Of a stretch of DNA of 64,000 nt, positions 21,409 to 30,623 are shown piece by piece. Origin of the DNA: Flaccisagitta enflata (taxonomy: Eukaryota > Chaetognatha > Sagittoidea > Aphragmophora); the NCBI GenBank assembly GCA_965153355.1, contig OZ231126.1, forward strand, positions 24,924,001 through 24,988,000, given 5' to 3'. The notes beneath the pieces are model-generated. The model ran no database searches. It saw only the letters and a program-made list of their open reading frames with translations, and was not told the DNA's origin. Within the stretch, counting starts at the first letter, position 1, and every line of letters starts with the position of its first letter. Made by a program: the position numbers and the translations under genes.

Positions 21409-23717
21409 AACAAGCCCAACAGGCCAACAGTCGCGTGCTAAGTTACACAAAACTACACAACTTCATACTACACACAACTACATGATGATGATGATGATGT
21501 GTGCAACAATTTATTCTACATAAAACTCATACAATTATCCAAATGAGAAACATTTAACTTTAAAGAAAATCTGAAAAAATACGAACATTTATATAGTGTA
21601 AGCTTCCATTACATACACATACATACCTAATATATGGTTTTTTGAAACGCTATCAAAATTCCTCAGGTATATACTTTTTACTAAATGTGTCATATTTCTT
21701 CTATTTAAAACAAAATTTTAAGTGTATTTTAAAAAAACATATAAAAAATATTTTAGGGGAAGGGTATTGTTAGAGCTGTCCTCTGGCATTGATCGGGACC
21801 ATCAACTCAGCCCAATTTTGGTTAAAATTACCTAACTGAAAAAAAAGGAACCAGGGTGTCCATATCCCCAGCTGAGCCCCTTTATCCTAATTAGGGGTGG
21901 GAGAAAAATTTTACTAAAATTGGTTAAGGTTATATTATTAGTGATTAAAGGGAAAAAGCCTTCATCTTCAAAGAAGATATATCATGGGATGATAGGTCAC
22001 CATGAGGGGTAAAAGGTTTTGTACATGTCCATAAAAATTAATAAAAATTGATATAATTAATATAATTTGATATAATAACAAACCATTCAGCTTCTGGTCA
22101 TCAGTTGGTGTCCTGTACCCAAAAAAGGGTTTCGCCATATATACATATATATTAAAATACACATGTGTATATTCACCAAGACCCAAGTACAGGTGGGGCA
22201 CACCTTGAAGGTGTCCTTCACTGCATGGTTACCTACATAACTTCATACTACATACTTAACATACTACATACTACAACTTACTTACATACCACATACATAC
22301 GGTACATACTTACCTAATTACATACTTTATTTACATACTACATACATACATACATATTTATACATACTTACATACATACTACATACTACATCTTACATAC
22401 CCATTATACTTGCCACATACATCTTACCACATACTTACCTATAACTACATACTTATATACTTTTTACATACCCACATACTTATACACATACCACTTACGA
22501 CACATACATACATACATACATATATACATACATACATACTTTCTTACTTACATACTTACATACATATATATACATACTTACATATTACATAGCACATACA
22601 TACATACCTACATACTTACTTACATACCTACATACCTACACATATTACATACATACTTACCTACATACATACTCACATACTTACATACTTACCTACTTAC
22701 CTACATACATACTTACTTATGCCCATACACATACTTACTTCTTTACTTACCTTACATACTTACATATTGCCACATGCTTACATACTTACACTTACATACT
22801 ATGTATTACATACCTACATACTTACATACTTACATACTTACATGCTTACATACTTATATACCTACATACTTACCACATACTTACATACCTACATACTTAC
22901 TACATACTCACATACTTACATACTTACCTACTTACATACTTACATACATACATACATACTTACCTACATGCCTACATACTCACATACTTACATACTTACC
23001 TCACATACTCACATGTATACATACCCATACTAACTTACATACTTCCTACTTACATACTTACATACTTACTTACATACTTACATACTTTCTTACATACTTA
23101 CATACCTACTTACATACTTACATGCCCACATACTTACCTACATACTCACATATACACTTACATCCACATACATTTATACTTACATACTTACCTACACATA
23201 CTTACATACACCTACATACTTACATACTTACATACTTACTTACTTACATGCTTACATACCCATTCTTACATATACTACTTGCTTACATACCACATAACCA
23301 TACTACAACTTCATACTACATAACGTCTGTCCCAAAAAAAGTTACATTCTGAACCAATAACGAGTGTCCAATAAAAAGTTCCCATAATACCCAAAAATAC
23401 CCAAAAATACCCAAAAATACCCAAAAACACCCCAAAACACCTAAAAATACCCATACATACTCAAAAATACTCAAAAGTACCCAAAAATATCTGAAAGTAC
23501 CCTAAAATACCTTAAGTACCTAAAATAACTTAAGTACCCTAAAGTACCCTGAAGTACCCTAAAGTACCCAGAAATACCCTAGAGTACCTTAAAATACCTT
23601 AAAAGACCTTAAAAAGTCATAATTATAAAAACGTGACCTACCGACCTACCGACCGACCGACCGACCGACCGACCTACCGACCGACACGGCAAGGTGTAGA
23701 GTCGCGTGCACGCGACT
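21409..23717 (-). mobile_element. 2.3-kb E-family element with ACATACTT array
   Basis: The E-end is AACAAGCCCAACAGGCCAAC followed by AGTCGCGTGC. The S-end is GGTGTAGAGTCGCGTGCACG CGACT before AAAAA (23718-23722), and a GACC tract lies just inside it (23640-23690). Between them: an ATGATG run (21481), unassigned AT-rich sequence, an array of CATACTTACATACATA type (about 22230-23300), and an ACCCAAAAAT array (23380-23620). If these ends belong together this is the longest non-palindromic member here. The S-end core is a perfect 18-bp palindrome. Confidence 0.6.
22230..23300. repeat. ACATACTT/ACATACAT degenerate array
   Basis: About 1.07 kb of four-base-register CATA and CTTA units. It gives long His-Thr-Tyr-Ile-Leu frames that are repeat read-through. 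Confidence 0.95.
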
Positions 23718-23739
23718 AAAAACAAAAGATGAATGAAGG

Positions 23740-23964
23740 AAGGAAAGGTCAATAAACTACTATAATTTAGATGCGTCCACATATAAGGGTTTATTCAAAT
23801 CAAGCTTACGTGCTATGCCTATGACTCGGCAGTCTCGGAACTTTTCTCATCTCTGCTAAAAATTGACTTTGCTGTCATACAAACGGTACAATGCCGGACA
23901 AGGCCTCTTATAGAATCGCTAGTCAGCGACTAAAATGGGAGTACATAAAATGAAGAAAGAAAAA

Positions 23965-23995
<31 letters not shown>

Positions 23996-24012
23996 CAAGA
24001 AAGCAAGAAAGC

Positions 24013-24071
<59 letters not shown>

Positions 24072-24225
24072 GAAGAAAGAAAGACACAAAGCAGATGTAC
24101 AGGAGCTGTGACAAGACAGACAGTGACAGAGACAGAGACAGAGACTGAGGGCGAATGACGAATGAGTGAAAGGGTGTGAATGGTTCGAATGACGAATGAG
24201 TGAAAGGGTGTGAATGGTTCGCATC
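23740..24225. repeat. element scraps, AAAG microsatellite, 34-bp duplication
   Basis: TTTAGATGCGTCC at about 23766 looks like a broken ATGCGT S-end. AAGGCCTCTTATAGAATCGC to GCGACT at 23898-23932 is a broken S-end of an E-like element. AAAG tetranucleotides run at 23947-24085. A 34-bp unit containing GAATGACGAATGAGTGAAAG is present twice at 24151-24221. Confidence 0.6.
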
Positions 24226-24327
24226 AGTTTACAGATTTCAAAACATGCGGGCAATACCAGACGAAAAATGTTTAGTGCACCGGCATCACTACCAACCAAA
24301 AAAACCAAGGGAAAAGATTCACTTTTT
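24226..24327. repeat. duplicated segment, copy 1 start
   Basis: TCAGTTTACAGATTTC, AAAACATGCGGGCAATACCA and CGGCATCACTACC match 35605-35700. This is the most upstream sequence I can align between the two beta-thymosin units. Confidence 0.65.
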
Positions 24328-24717
24328 AGTCGCTGGTTGAGCAACTCTTATAGGTGTGGTACAGTAGTAAAGAAGGTACAACGCAAAGTTAGTGGTGATA
24401 AGACTGAAACAGTGATTCCTGAGCATCTGAGTATCACTAACCCTACCCAGCCACATTACAGCCTCCGACCTGTCCCATACTGCTCCTGTCAAGCAGCATT
24501 ACTGCCCACTAGCCAATGGATGCTTATTCGCCAAGTGTCTGGCCTTGTTCTCTAGAAATTGTATCCATCATAATCAGCTTCCCAAGTGGCATGCGGGTGG
24601 ACAGGGGCAATGATAGCAAAAGCAGTTACACAAAAAACGCTCGTAAACGCCAAAAAAGCAGAGTGTGATGGACGGAGAGACCGACAAAATGTCAGTTATA
24701 GTCACGTGCTCGCGACT
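24328..24717. mobile_element. inverted pair of E-like short elements
   Basis: First member 24328-24549: after TTTTT, AGTCGCTGGTTGAGCAACTC, ending GCCAAGTGTCTGGCCTTGTT (4-bp stem GCCA/TGGC). Second member about 24560-24717 in the other orientation: GCATGCGGGTGGACAGGGGC, GGACGG tract, GTCACGTGCTCGCGACT before AAAAA; its E tip is lost. The layout repeats that of 1491-1881. Confidence 0.65.
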
Positions 24718-24889
24718 AAAAATCTGAGTATCAAATATTGTGTACAACGCTTTGATTATAATGAATGTTTGCCATCATTAAAGTGATACAAAATTTACTG
24801 GTAGAACATTTGAAATGAGCGAAACGGTCAATTCTGATATCTATCATCATTATTATCACCTCTCATGCTTTACCATATTCATTTTTATT

Positions 24890-25015
24890 CTGTTACTCAT
24901 TCATTCATTCATCTATTCATTCATTCATTCATTGATATGTTAATGCATTCATTCATTCACTCATTTATTCATTTATTCATTCTTTTACTCATTAATTTAC
25001 TAATTCATTTAAAAC
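24890..25015. repeat. ATTC microsatellite
   Basis: ATTCATTC tract with TTTATTC variants, followed by TTGGCGAGGTTCATCTATTG. A similar pair of features lies at 34870-35055, so this is a dispersed repeat. Confidence 0.8.
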
Positions 25016-25259
25016 TTTCATTTGAAAATTCTTAATTGGCGAGGTTCATCTATTGGCCATTACTTGATTATCTTTATCATTGGTTTTTATCGTAATTTAA
25101 ATCAATTTTCAGTTTTTACACAATAGCGTAAAACTTCATCACAAAGTGCTTTCTCGCACTTTTTTCTGGCTTTTTACTCCGGTTGTGCAAATGAAATTCC
25201 TTGGTTTCCACAGGCGAAGAAATCAGGAGTTCGGAGTCAGATTCGATCCATCCGCGGGC

Positions 25260-25404
25260 AGCTTCCTCAATTCCGCTGTTCCTTCGTAATCCGCCCTCAA
25301 AAAAATCAAACATTGTCCAAATCCGAGATTAAAGTCTACGAGGAATCCGAGAGCGAAGAAAGAAGTTTGAAGTACGTTTCAACTCATTCCTCAACAAACC
25401 AAAG
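25260..25404 (+). other. putative 5' exon of beta-thymosin copy 1
   Basis: The segment is conserved with 35960-36099, and conservation stops at AAAG|GTAAAA (donor GT 25405-25406), while the next coding exon begins with its ATG one base after an acceptor. It is therefore most simply a non-coding first exon. Vertebrate beta-thymosin genes also have a non-coding exon 1. An alternative open frame through it (RPQKNQTLSKSEIKVYEESE) has no ATG. The 5' boundary is not defined. Confidence 0.5.
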
Positions 25405-25429
25405 GTAAAACTGACTCCTCTTTCATCAA

Positions 25430-25610
25430 AACAAGGCCGTATACACGGCTACCCCAGTCGTGTGCGGGTGGGCACGGGCAGTGATAGAAAAGGTCACAAG
25501 GGCGTTTGGGCTGGAGCAGTGAGTTCAAAAAGTTCAAAGACGCTGAAAAGGGGGGACCAATCGATGGACGGACGGACAAAGCGGGGTGTAGAGTCGCGTA
25601 ACACGCGACT
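25430..25610 (-). mobile_element. E-family short element in intron 1 of copy 1
   Basis: AACAAGGCCGTATACACGGC (stem GCCGT/ACGGC), AGTCGTGTGCGGGTGGGCAC, GGACGGACGGAC, AAAGCGGGGTGTAGAGTCGC, GTAACACGCGACT before AAAAA. 181 bp, 26 bp downstream of the splice donor. Confidence 0.8.
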
Positions 25611-25615
25611 AAAAA

Positions 25616-26939
25616 CTGCGACTGTATTCTTGTGTCGTTCATCTAGAAATCGGTGTCATAACATCTATTTCACTCATTGGTCTCGAATTAGCCGATATTT
25701 ATGATTTGAGCAATATCCACGCTTTGCTTTTATGCCCTCATCCAACTGGTCGTGGCAGATGAACTAGATGAAAGCATTGTATCTGGCCGTGTTTTTATTT
25801 GTGAGAACGGAGAGTGGAATGGTAAATGACAGATGATCGAGAGAATAGAGAGGAATATTTGATGAATTAATGGCATGACTCTATAACAAAATCTCCTTTT
25901 ACTGTCCCTGTTGTTCTCAGAAACAAGTATTTCTGCTTGATTTGAAAACAATATGTTTAAGACCGAAAGACTAAGATGTTCAGTGCAATTTTGGAATTTA
26001 CCATTAAAAAAAATCATAGAAAATCACTTACAAGGGGGAATTTTTTCGAAAGGTTTGGATATGCGGAAAGAAATGAAAGGGGAATAAAGAAAAAAAGAGA
26101 AAATTGACGGCGATTTTATACTTTTGGCAGTTTTAAAACTTGTTCCATATTTAGAAACACAATTTAACTCTTACCTCAAAATGCACTCTTCTATTGTTCT
26201 ATAGGGTAGAACATCAGATATTCTTGAACACGTCGCGATGGCCGTGGGGGGGGGGGGGGGGGGCAGAGGCCGGGGTGGGGAGAGAGAGTAGAAAACTGGA
26301 AGAGCGAGTACAGATAGCAAATGGAATAAGAAGGATAAGAGGATAAGTAGATTAAGAGAGCCCTGATAGAGACAGAAGGCTGGTCAGGGGCGAAAACAAC
26401 AAAAAGGACTTACGTTACAAATATATGATCGACCGAAGGACTAACCGACTGGCAAATCGGCGAACTGACCGGCCAAAAATGTTTTAAAGAGTCGCTTTTC
26501 CGGGGCTAAGAAAAATAGCAAACTGAACAAAAATGACATAAAAAAAAAAACAACAACAAAAACAAACCAAGGGGCCATGGGTTAGATCTTTTTCCACTGC
26601 GTACATCATTTTTTGCCACATCAACATTTTTTACAACATTGAGAAAATGATACAATGATTTTTTATGTTCATTTTGGGATATGTTACAGTTTTACTCAAG
26701 CGTCAAACGATTCCTGTTGGCTGTTGCCTCAATATTTCTTATCTGTTTCTGTATCTCGGGTTTGGTAAATGGCCAAAAATGGGGCAGTGCACTGCAGTGG
26801 TGTCAAAGGTGCGGTGGACCTTTCAAATGATTTTTCAAGTCAAGAAATAAAACCTCTAATGCCCGATCTAGAGTCGTGTATCTTGAAGAATTCTGATGCA
26901 GAGCAGCCGCATGATGGGCATTTTATGAAATTTGCATTG
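25616..26939. other. intron sequence of beta-thymosin copy 1
   Basis: No gene is seen. A run of about 18 G at 26246-26263 followed by G-rich sequence could form a quadruplex. AAATGTTTTAAAGAGTCGCT at about 26477 and CCGGGGCTAAGAAAAA resemble a decayed S-end. Confidence 0.45.
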
Positions 26940-27057
26940 AACAAGGCCAAGTAGGCCAATAAGGTGCGACGTGTGGATCGTCGAACGAATGCGTTACAGA
27001 CAGACCGACCAACCAACCATCGGACACAGCCAGTTATAGAGGAGCTTTGTCGCACCT
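26940..27057 (-). mobile_element. GGTGCGAC-family short element
   Basis: 118 bp. AACAAGGCCAAGTAGGCC (hairpin GGCC/GGCC), AAGGTGCGACGTGTGGATCG, TCGAACGAATGCGTTACAGA, a GACCAACC tract, CAGTTATAGAGGAGC, TTTGTCGCACCT, then a run of A. It is the smallest complete member in the window. Confidence 0.85.
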
Positions 27058-27216
27058 AAAAAAAAAGGCCATAAGAGGTTCAAATAATTAATCCGCTGCG
27101 ATCTCATTTCTTGGGGTTCCCAAATAATAGAATTAAATTAATTTGCCTCGGTTAACCAACACTTGATGATTAAACATTCTCGCGTTTAATTCCCGCATAA
27201 AATGGTGTGACTTTTT

Positions 27217-27346
27217 AGTGGCGACAAAGCACCTCTATAATTGGCTCTGTCCATTGGTCGGTCTGTCTGTCTGTCTGTCTGTCTGTCTGTAACGCATTCG
27301 TTCGACGATCAACACGTCGCACCTTATTGGCCTACTTGGCCTTGTT
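27217..27346 (+). mobile_element. GGTGCGAC-family short element
   Basis: 130 bp, opposite orientation to the previous copy. After TTTTT: AGTGGCGACAAAGCACCTCT, ATAATTGGCTCTGTCC, a GTCT tract, AACGCATTCGTTCGACGATC, GTCGCACCTTATTGGCC, TACTTGGCCTTGTT. Confidence 0.85.
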
Positions 27347-27492
27347 ACCCTGTTATCTCGTTCTGTCCCTTTCTTTCCCGTTCCCGTTCTTTGGCACTCA
27401 CTTTCCTGTTCCTACCCTTCCCCCTCATCTTTATCACATGCCCGTCCATCAATCTTCCCTTCTCCTTCTTATTTATTTCGATCTTTTTTGTT

Positions 27493-27617
27493 AAGTGCGC
27501 CAAAGCAAGTCTGTAAGAGGTCTGTCGTTTGGTCGGTTGGTTGTTTGGTTGGTCGGTCGGGTAACACATTCGTTTGACGATCCAGATGGCGCTCATGTTG
27601 GCGCACTTGGCCTTGTT
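27493..27617 (+). mobile_element. GTGCGCC-family short element next to the acceptor
   Basis: AAGTGCGCCAAAGCAAGTCT, GTAAGAGGTCTGTCG, a TTGG/TCGG tract, AACACATTCGTTTGACGATC, GGCGCACTTGGCCTTGTT. A sister of the GGTGCGAC type with a changed core at both ends. It ends 90 bp before the ATG of beta-thymosin copy 1, so it lies in the branch-point region of the intron. Confidence 0.75.
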
Positions 27618-27707
27618 TTTGCTGTTTTCTTCTGCCCTCCTCACTTACCCATCTCACTCTTCTCTACCCATCACTCTCACTATTTCTCCTCCCCCCCTTT
27701 ATCGCAG

Positions 27708-27938
27708 ATGGCAGACACCAGTTTGAACGAGGGCGTGAAGGATGCGATCAAGAAGCACGACCGCTCCTCTTTGAAGCCGACTGAAGTGGCTGATAAGTCG
27801 GCGGTCTCAAGTCACGACATGTTGCTGGCCACGGTGGCTCAGGGCACGGCCAAAGATCGACTCAAACCAGCAGAAACCCAAGAGAAGACGTGGAAACCAA
27901 CAGCCGAAGATATCGCAGAAGACAAGAAAGAATCCTGA
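27708..27938 (+). CDS. two-repeat beta-thymosin, copy 1 (76 aa exon)
   Basis: Beta-thymosins bind monomeric actin in the cytoplasm and control the pool available for filament growth. The exon starts exactly at the acceptor TTTATCGCAG (AG 27706-27707) with ATG and ends at TGA (27936-27938). Two thymosin/WH2-type repeats are visible. Repeat 1 has helix residues 6-21 (LNEGVKDAIKKHDRSS) and actin-binding LKPTEV at 22-27. Repeat 2 has LKPAETQEK at 52-60 and the C-terminal KPTAEDIAEDKKES, matching the TQEKNPLPSKETI...EKQ pattern of thymosin beta-4. The canonical LKKTET is LKPTEV and LKPAET here. No signal peptide. The start is certain from the splice position and identity with copy 2. An intron of about 2.3 kb separates it from the putative exon at 25404. 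Confidence 0.9.
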   Translation: MADTSLNEGVKDAIKKHDRSSLKPTEVADKSAVSSHDMLLATVAQGTAKDRLKPAETQEKTWKPTAEDIAEDKKES

Positions 27939-28284
27939 TATAATGATAACGATAGTATTTATAAAATTGTTTTCCATTAAAAAAAACTTGCAAACACCAT
28001 CCGCTGCGCCGACGCATACATGAACATATCGTATATCTAGTCTTCTCTGTCTTTCTATCTTTCTGTTTCTGCATGTCAGATTGACTGTTTTTTTGTTTTT
28101 TATTTATTCCATGTTTTTTTTCTTTAAGTGTGAGTGCCATCATGGGATCATGACTATCAGAATGTAGACCGCAGACCTCAAACTTCTTTCTTTCAAAAAG
28201 CACTGAAAACACAGCTACGATGAGTCAAGTTATAATTTCTAATATCAGGTAGGCAAACTTGACAATAACACAGCACCATTGTAT
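27939..28284 (+). other. 3' UTR region of beta-thymosin copy 1
   Basis: Conserved with 38373-38760 in blocks: GCTGCGC, CGCATACATGAACAT, TCTTCTCTGTCTT, GTGTGAGTGCCATCATGGGA, ATGTAGACCG. ATTAAA at 27976 is a possible weak poly-A signal, though conservation continues beyond it. Transcript end unknown. Confidence 0.5.
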
Positions 28285-30623
28285 CCTGAAATGGAACAAT
28301 ACCAGTACTGGCGGCTGTCGCCGTGAGGAAAATACGTAAGCATTAATCACTTTTCACAAAATTTTTGTCTTCAGTCACTGCAATTTTTTTTATTTGTTAG
28401 ATCCAATCATAAGTGATTACATGTACTATCTTGGAAAAAAAATTGTTCATTACATTGAGCCTTATATCTTTTAAGAAAACTCAAAAAATCTTAGAAAAAT
28501 TGAAGAAATAAATGAAGCCCTTCAAATTTGCAAATCATCTCACGGTGTCCAGGAACAAACCATAGGTTGAAAAAAATGGTCAAGACTCCTGACCAGAAAA
28601 AATGTCTTTTTGGATGCATTAGCCATAAATTAATGGCAAAAATAAATTAAAAATTGGCTTGGAAATATAGAAATGATAGTTCAATAATACAAAAAAAAGG
28701 CATTTTAAAGTATTTTCTAGATTAAAAATTATATTCATGGCTTCTAACAGTATGAAAAAATATATGAAAAGTTTGGCTACAGTGGCTGCACTAATGCATT
28801 TACCAACTTATATTTGTTTAGAGTGATTTTTCAATAATCTAAACCAAAAATTGCCAAAAAACTACTGTAAAATGATTGTTTTTCACTGTTTTTTTGCTAT
28901 TTTTCAGCTCTAATCCATTGAATAGTTCTTAAAATAAGCTGGTATATATTCCAGCATGTGTATCTCAACAATATTTGTACACTATTCATAGTTTTCAAGA
29001 ATTTAAAAAAGAAAACTATGAAAGAAAGCTGAAAAAAATCAATTTCCTTGTTTAAACTAGTTTTTTTCAGCTCTTATCTGTAAAATAAGCCTCTAAACCT
29101 ACCAAATAGTTAAAAGCTTTTTTGACAGCAACTATTGCCACAATTTTCAGATATTTTTAAACTGCTGGAAGCTGCAATCTTAATTATAAACATGAAAAAT
29201 ATGTAAAAATGCTTAATTTTTGCTATACTACCTAGGAAATATGTTTTGCGACACCTTTAAAGAGAGATAGCTCAACTTCCCCTTGACAAAAGTAAAAAAA
29301 ATTTATGAGCATTTTAATCTACATTGAAAAATCTACAATCTGAGTCCAATCTCGTCTCTGTGTGTCAAACCATTTAGAAATGCCATATGTTTAAAGTTGA
29401 TCTAGTTCTTTCAAAAATGGCAGAAAATTAGAATTTATTTTTTCTTCTACCCTTCCATCTTTGAAATGCTCTCAAATTTGACTAAAATATGAAAAAAACA
29501 TGCAGATTGCACCACTGGTTCGCTCTTGAGCTCTAGTTTTATAATCTCATGGATTTTTAGTCAACTTTTGGAAGGGGAGTAGCTCAAATTTGCAGCCAAA
29601 ATGACCAAAATCTGCTATTATCACTACAACCATTTCTTAGTTGTGATAAACAAACCTAACTCGCGGTCCTTTGATTGGATCGAAGATTTTTTTTCTCTTT
29701 TGATCTAGTAAGTTTGAATATAAAGATAACTAGAAACGATCAGATACACCAGTTTTGAGCACATGAGGGGGGAAACATACTACCAACCCTAAGTGTCGCC
29801 AAACTTTTTTCCTAGATAGTAATAGGCTTGAAATTCTTTATTTCCAAGCCAATTTTTTAATTTTTACTATAAATTGATAGTTAATGCATTATAAAAGACA
29901 TTTTTCAGGCCAGGAGTCTCGACCATTTTTTTCAACCTATGGTTTGTTCCTGAACGCCGTGATCTACGCAAACCGCATCTTGCTATCTCAATGGGATTAG
30001 AAGTTATCTCACTTTGAATGAAAATCTTCCGTTTGAAAGTTTTGTAATTTGATTTTCATATCAGGTGATTTTTTCATTCAAACAGCTATAGCTTGTTTGT
30101 TTATTGATTAATTAACAAAAAATTGGTGACCAAAATGTAGAATTTTTAAGGATGCATCTTTTCTTTTTTTGGTGCAACAAAATTAGTCTTGCCATCAAAA
30201 AGTTTTGGTCAAATGAAGACAAAGAAAAGAAGAAGTTTCTCATTGCTTAAAAAATCTTACGCCAGATTACCTCAAGAAGCTCTAAAATCACTTTCTGGAC
30301 AAATACAGACCGCCATCCACTCTAAAAGAGTTCATACAAATGTCATATGATTTGAAATTGATTAGTATTCATTTCACTTGTTTAAAGATGCACTTATGTT
30401 GTTAGGTGAACAGTTTTTTTTTTCTAAGATAGACTGCACTGAAAATCAGAAAAGGATAGGACTGAGACAAATGAGGTAGATGAGCAAGATGAGCAAAGTG
30501 AAAGAGAATTATAAAATTTACTTACCTTATCAATTTTTCACCAAGTTTTATTCTTCAATCACTGCAATTTTTGTTATTTGTTAGGTTGAATCAAAAGAAT
30601 CTATTGCACTGAAAATCAGAAAA
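28285..30623. repeat. foldback-containing dispersed repeats
   Basis: GGCGGCTGTCGCCGTGAGGA at 28309 matches the C1 right arm at 18510 and its mirror at about 16960. A separate inverted repeat pairs 28545-28740 with 29790-29975 (AACAAACCATAGGTTGAAAA against TTCAACCTATGGTTTGTTCC, and AATTGGCTTGGAAATA against TTTCCAAGCCAATT). Between the arms is AT-rich unassigned DNA; TGGTTCGCTCTTGAGCTCTA at 29516 is also found in the F1 and G1 arms. 29976-30623 has no recognised gene. Confidence 0.6.

Noticed and set aside
22719-23352. 192-residue Thr-Tyr-Ile-Leu-His frame
   Set aside because: It is the ACATACTT array; three frames are open for the same reason.
22230-23620. Telomere-like or CRISPR-like regular repeats
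   Set aside because: The units are degenerate tandem CATA/CTTA and ACCCAAAAAT without unique spacers, and do not match TTAGGG.
27495-27707. N-terminal extension of the beta-thymosin frame upstream of its ATG
   Set aside because: The extension reads through a short mobile element and the pyrimidine tract of a splice acceptor; copy 2 shares only the part from ATG on.
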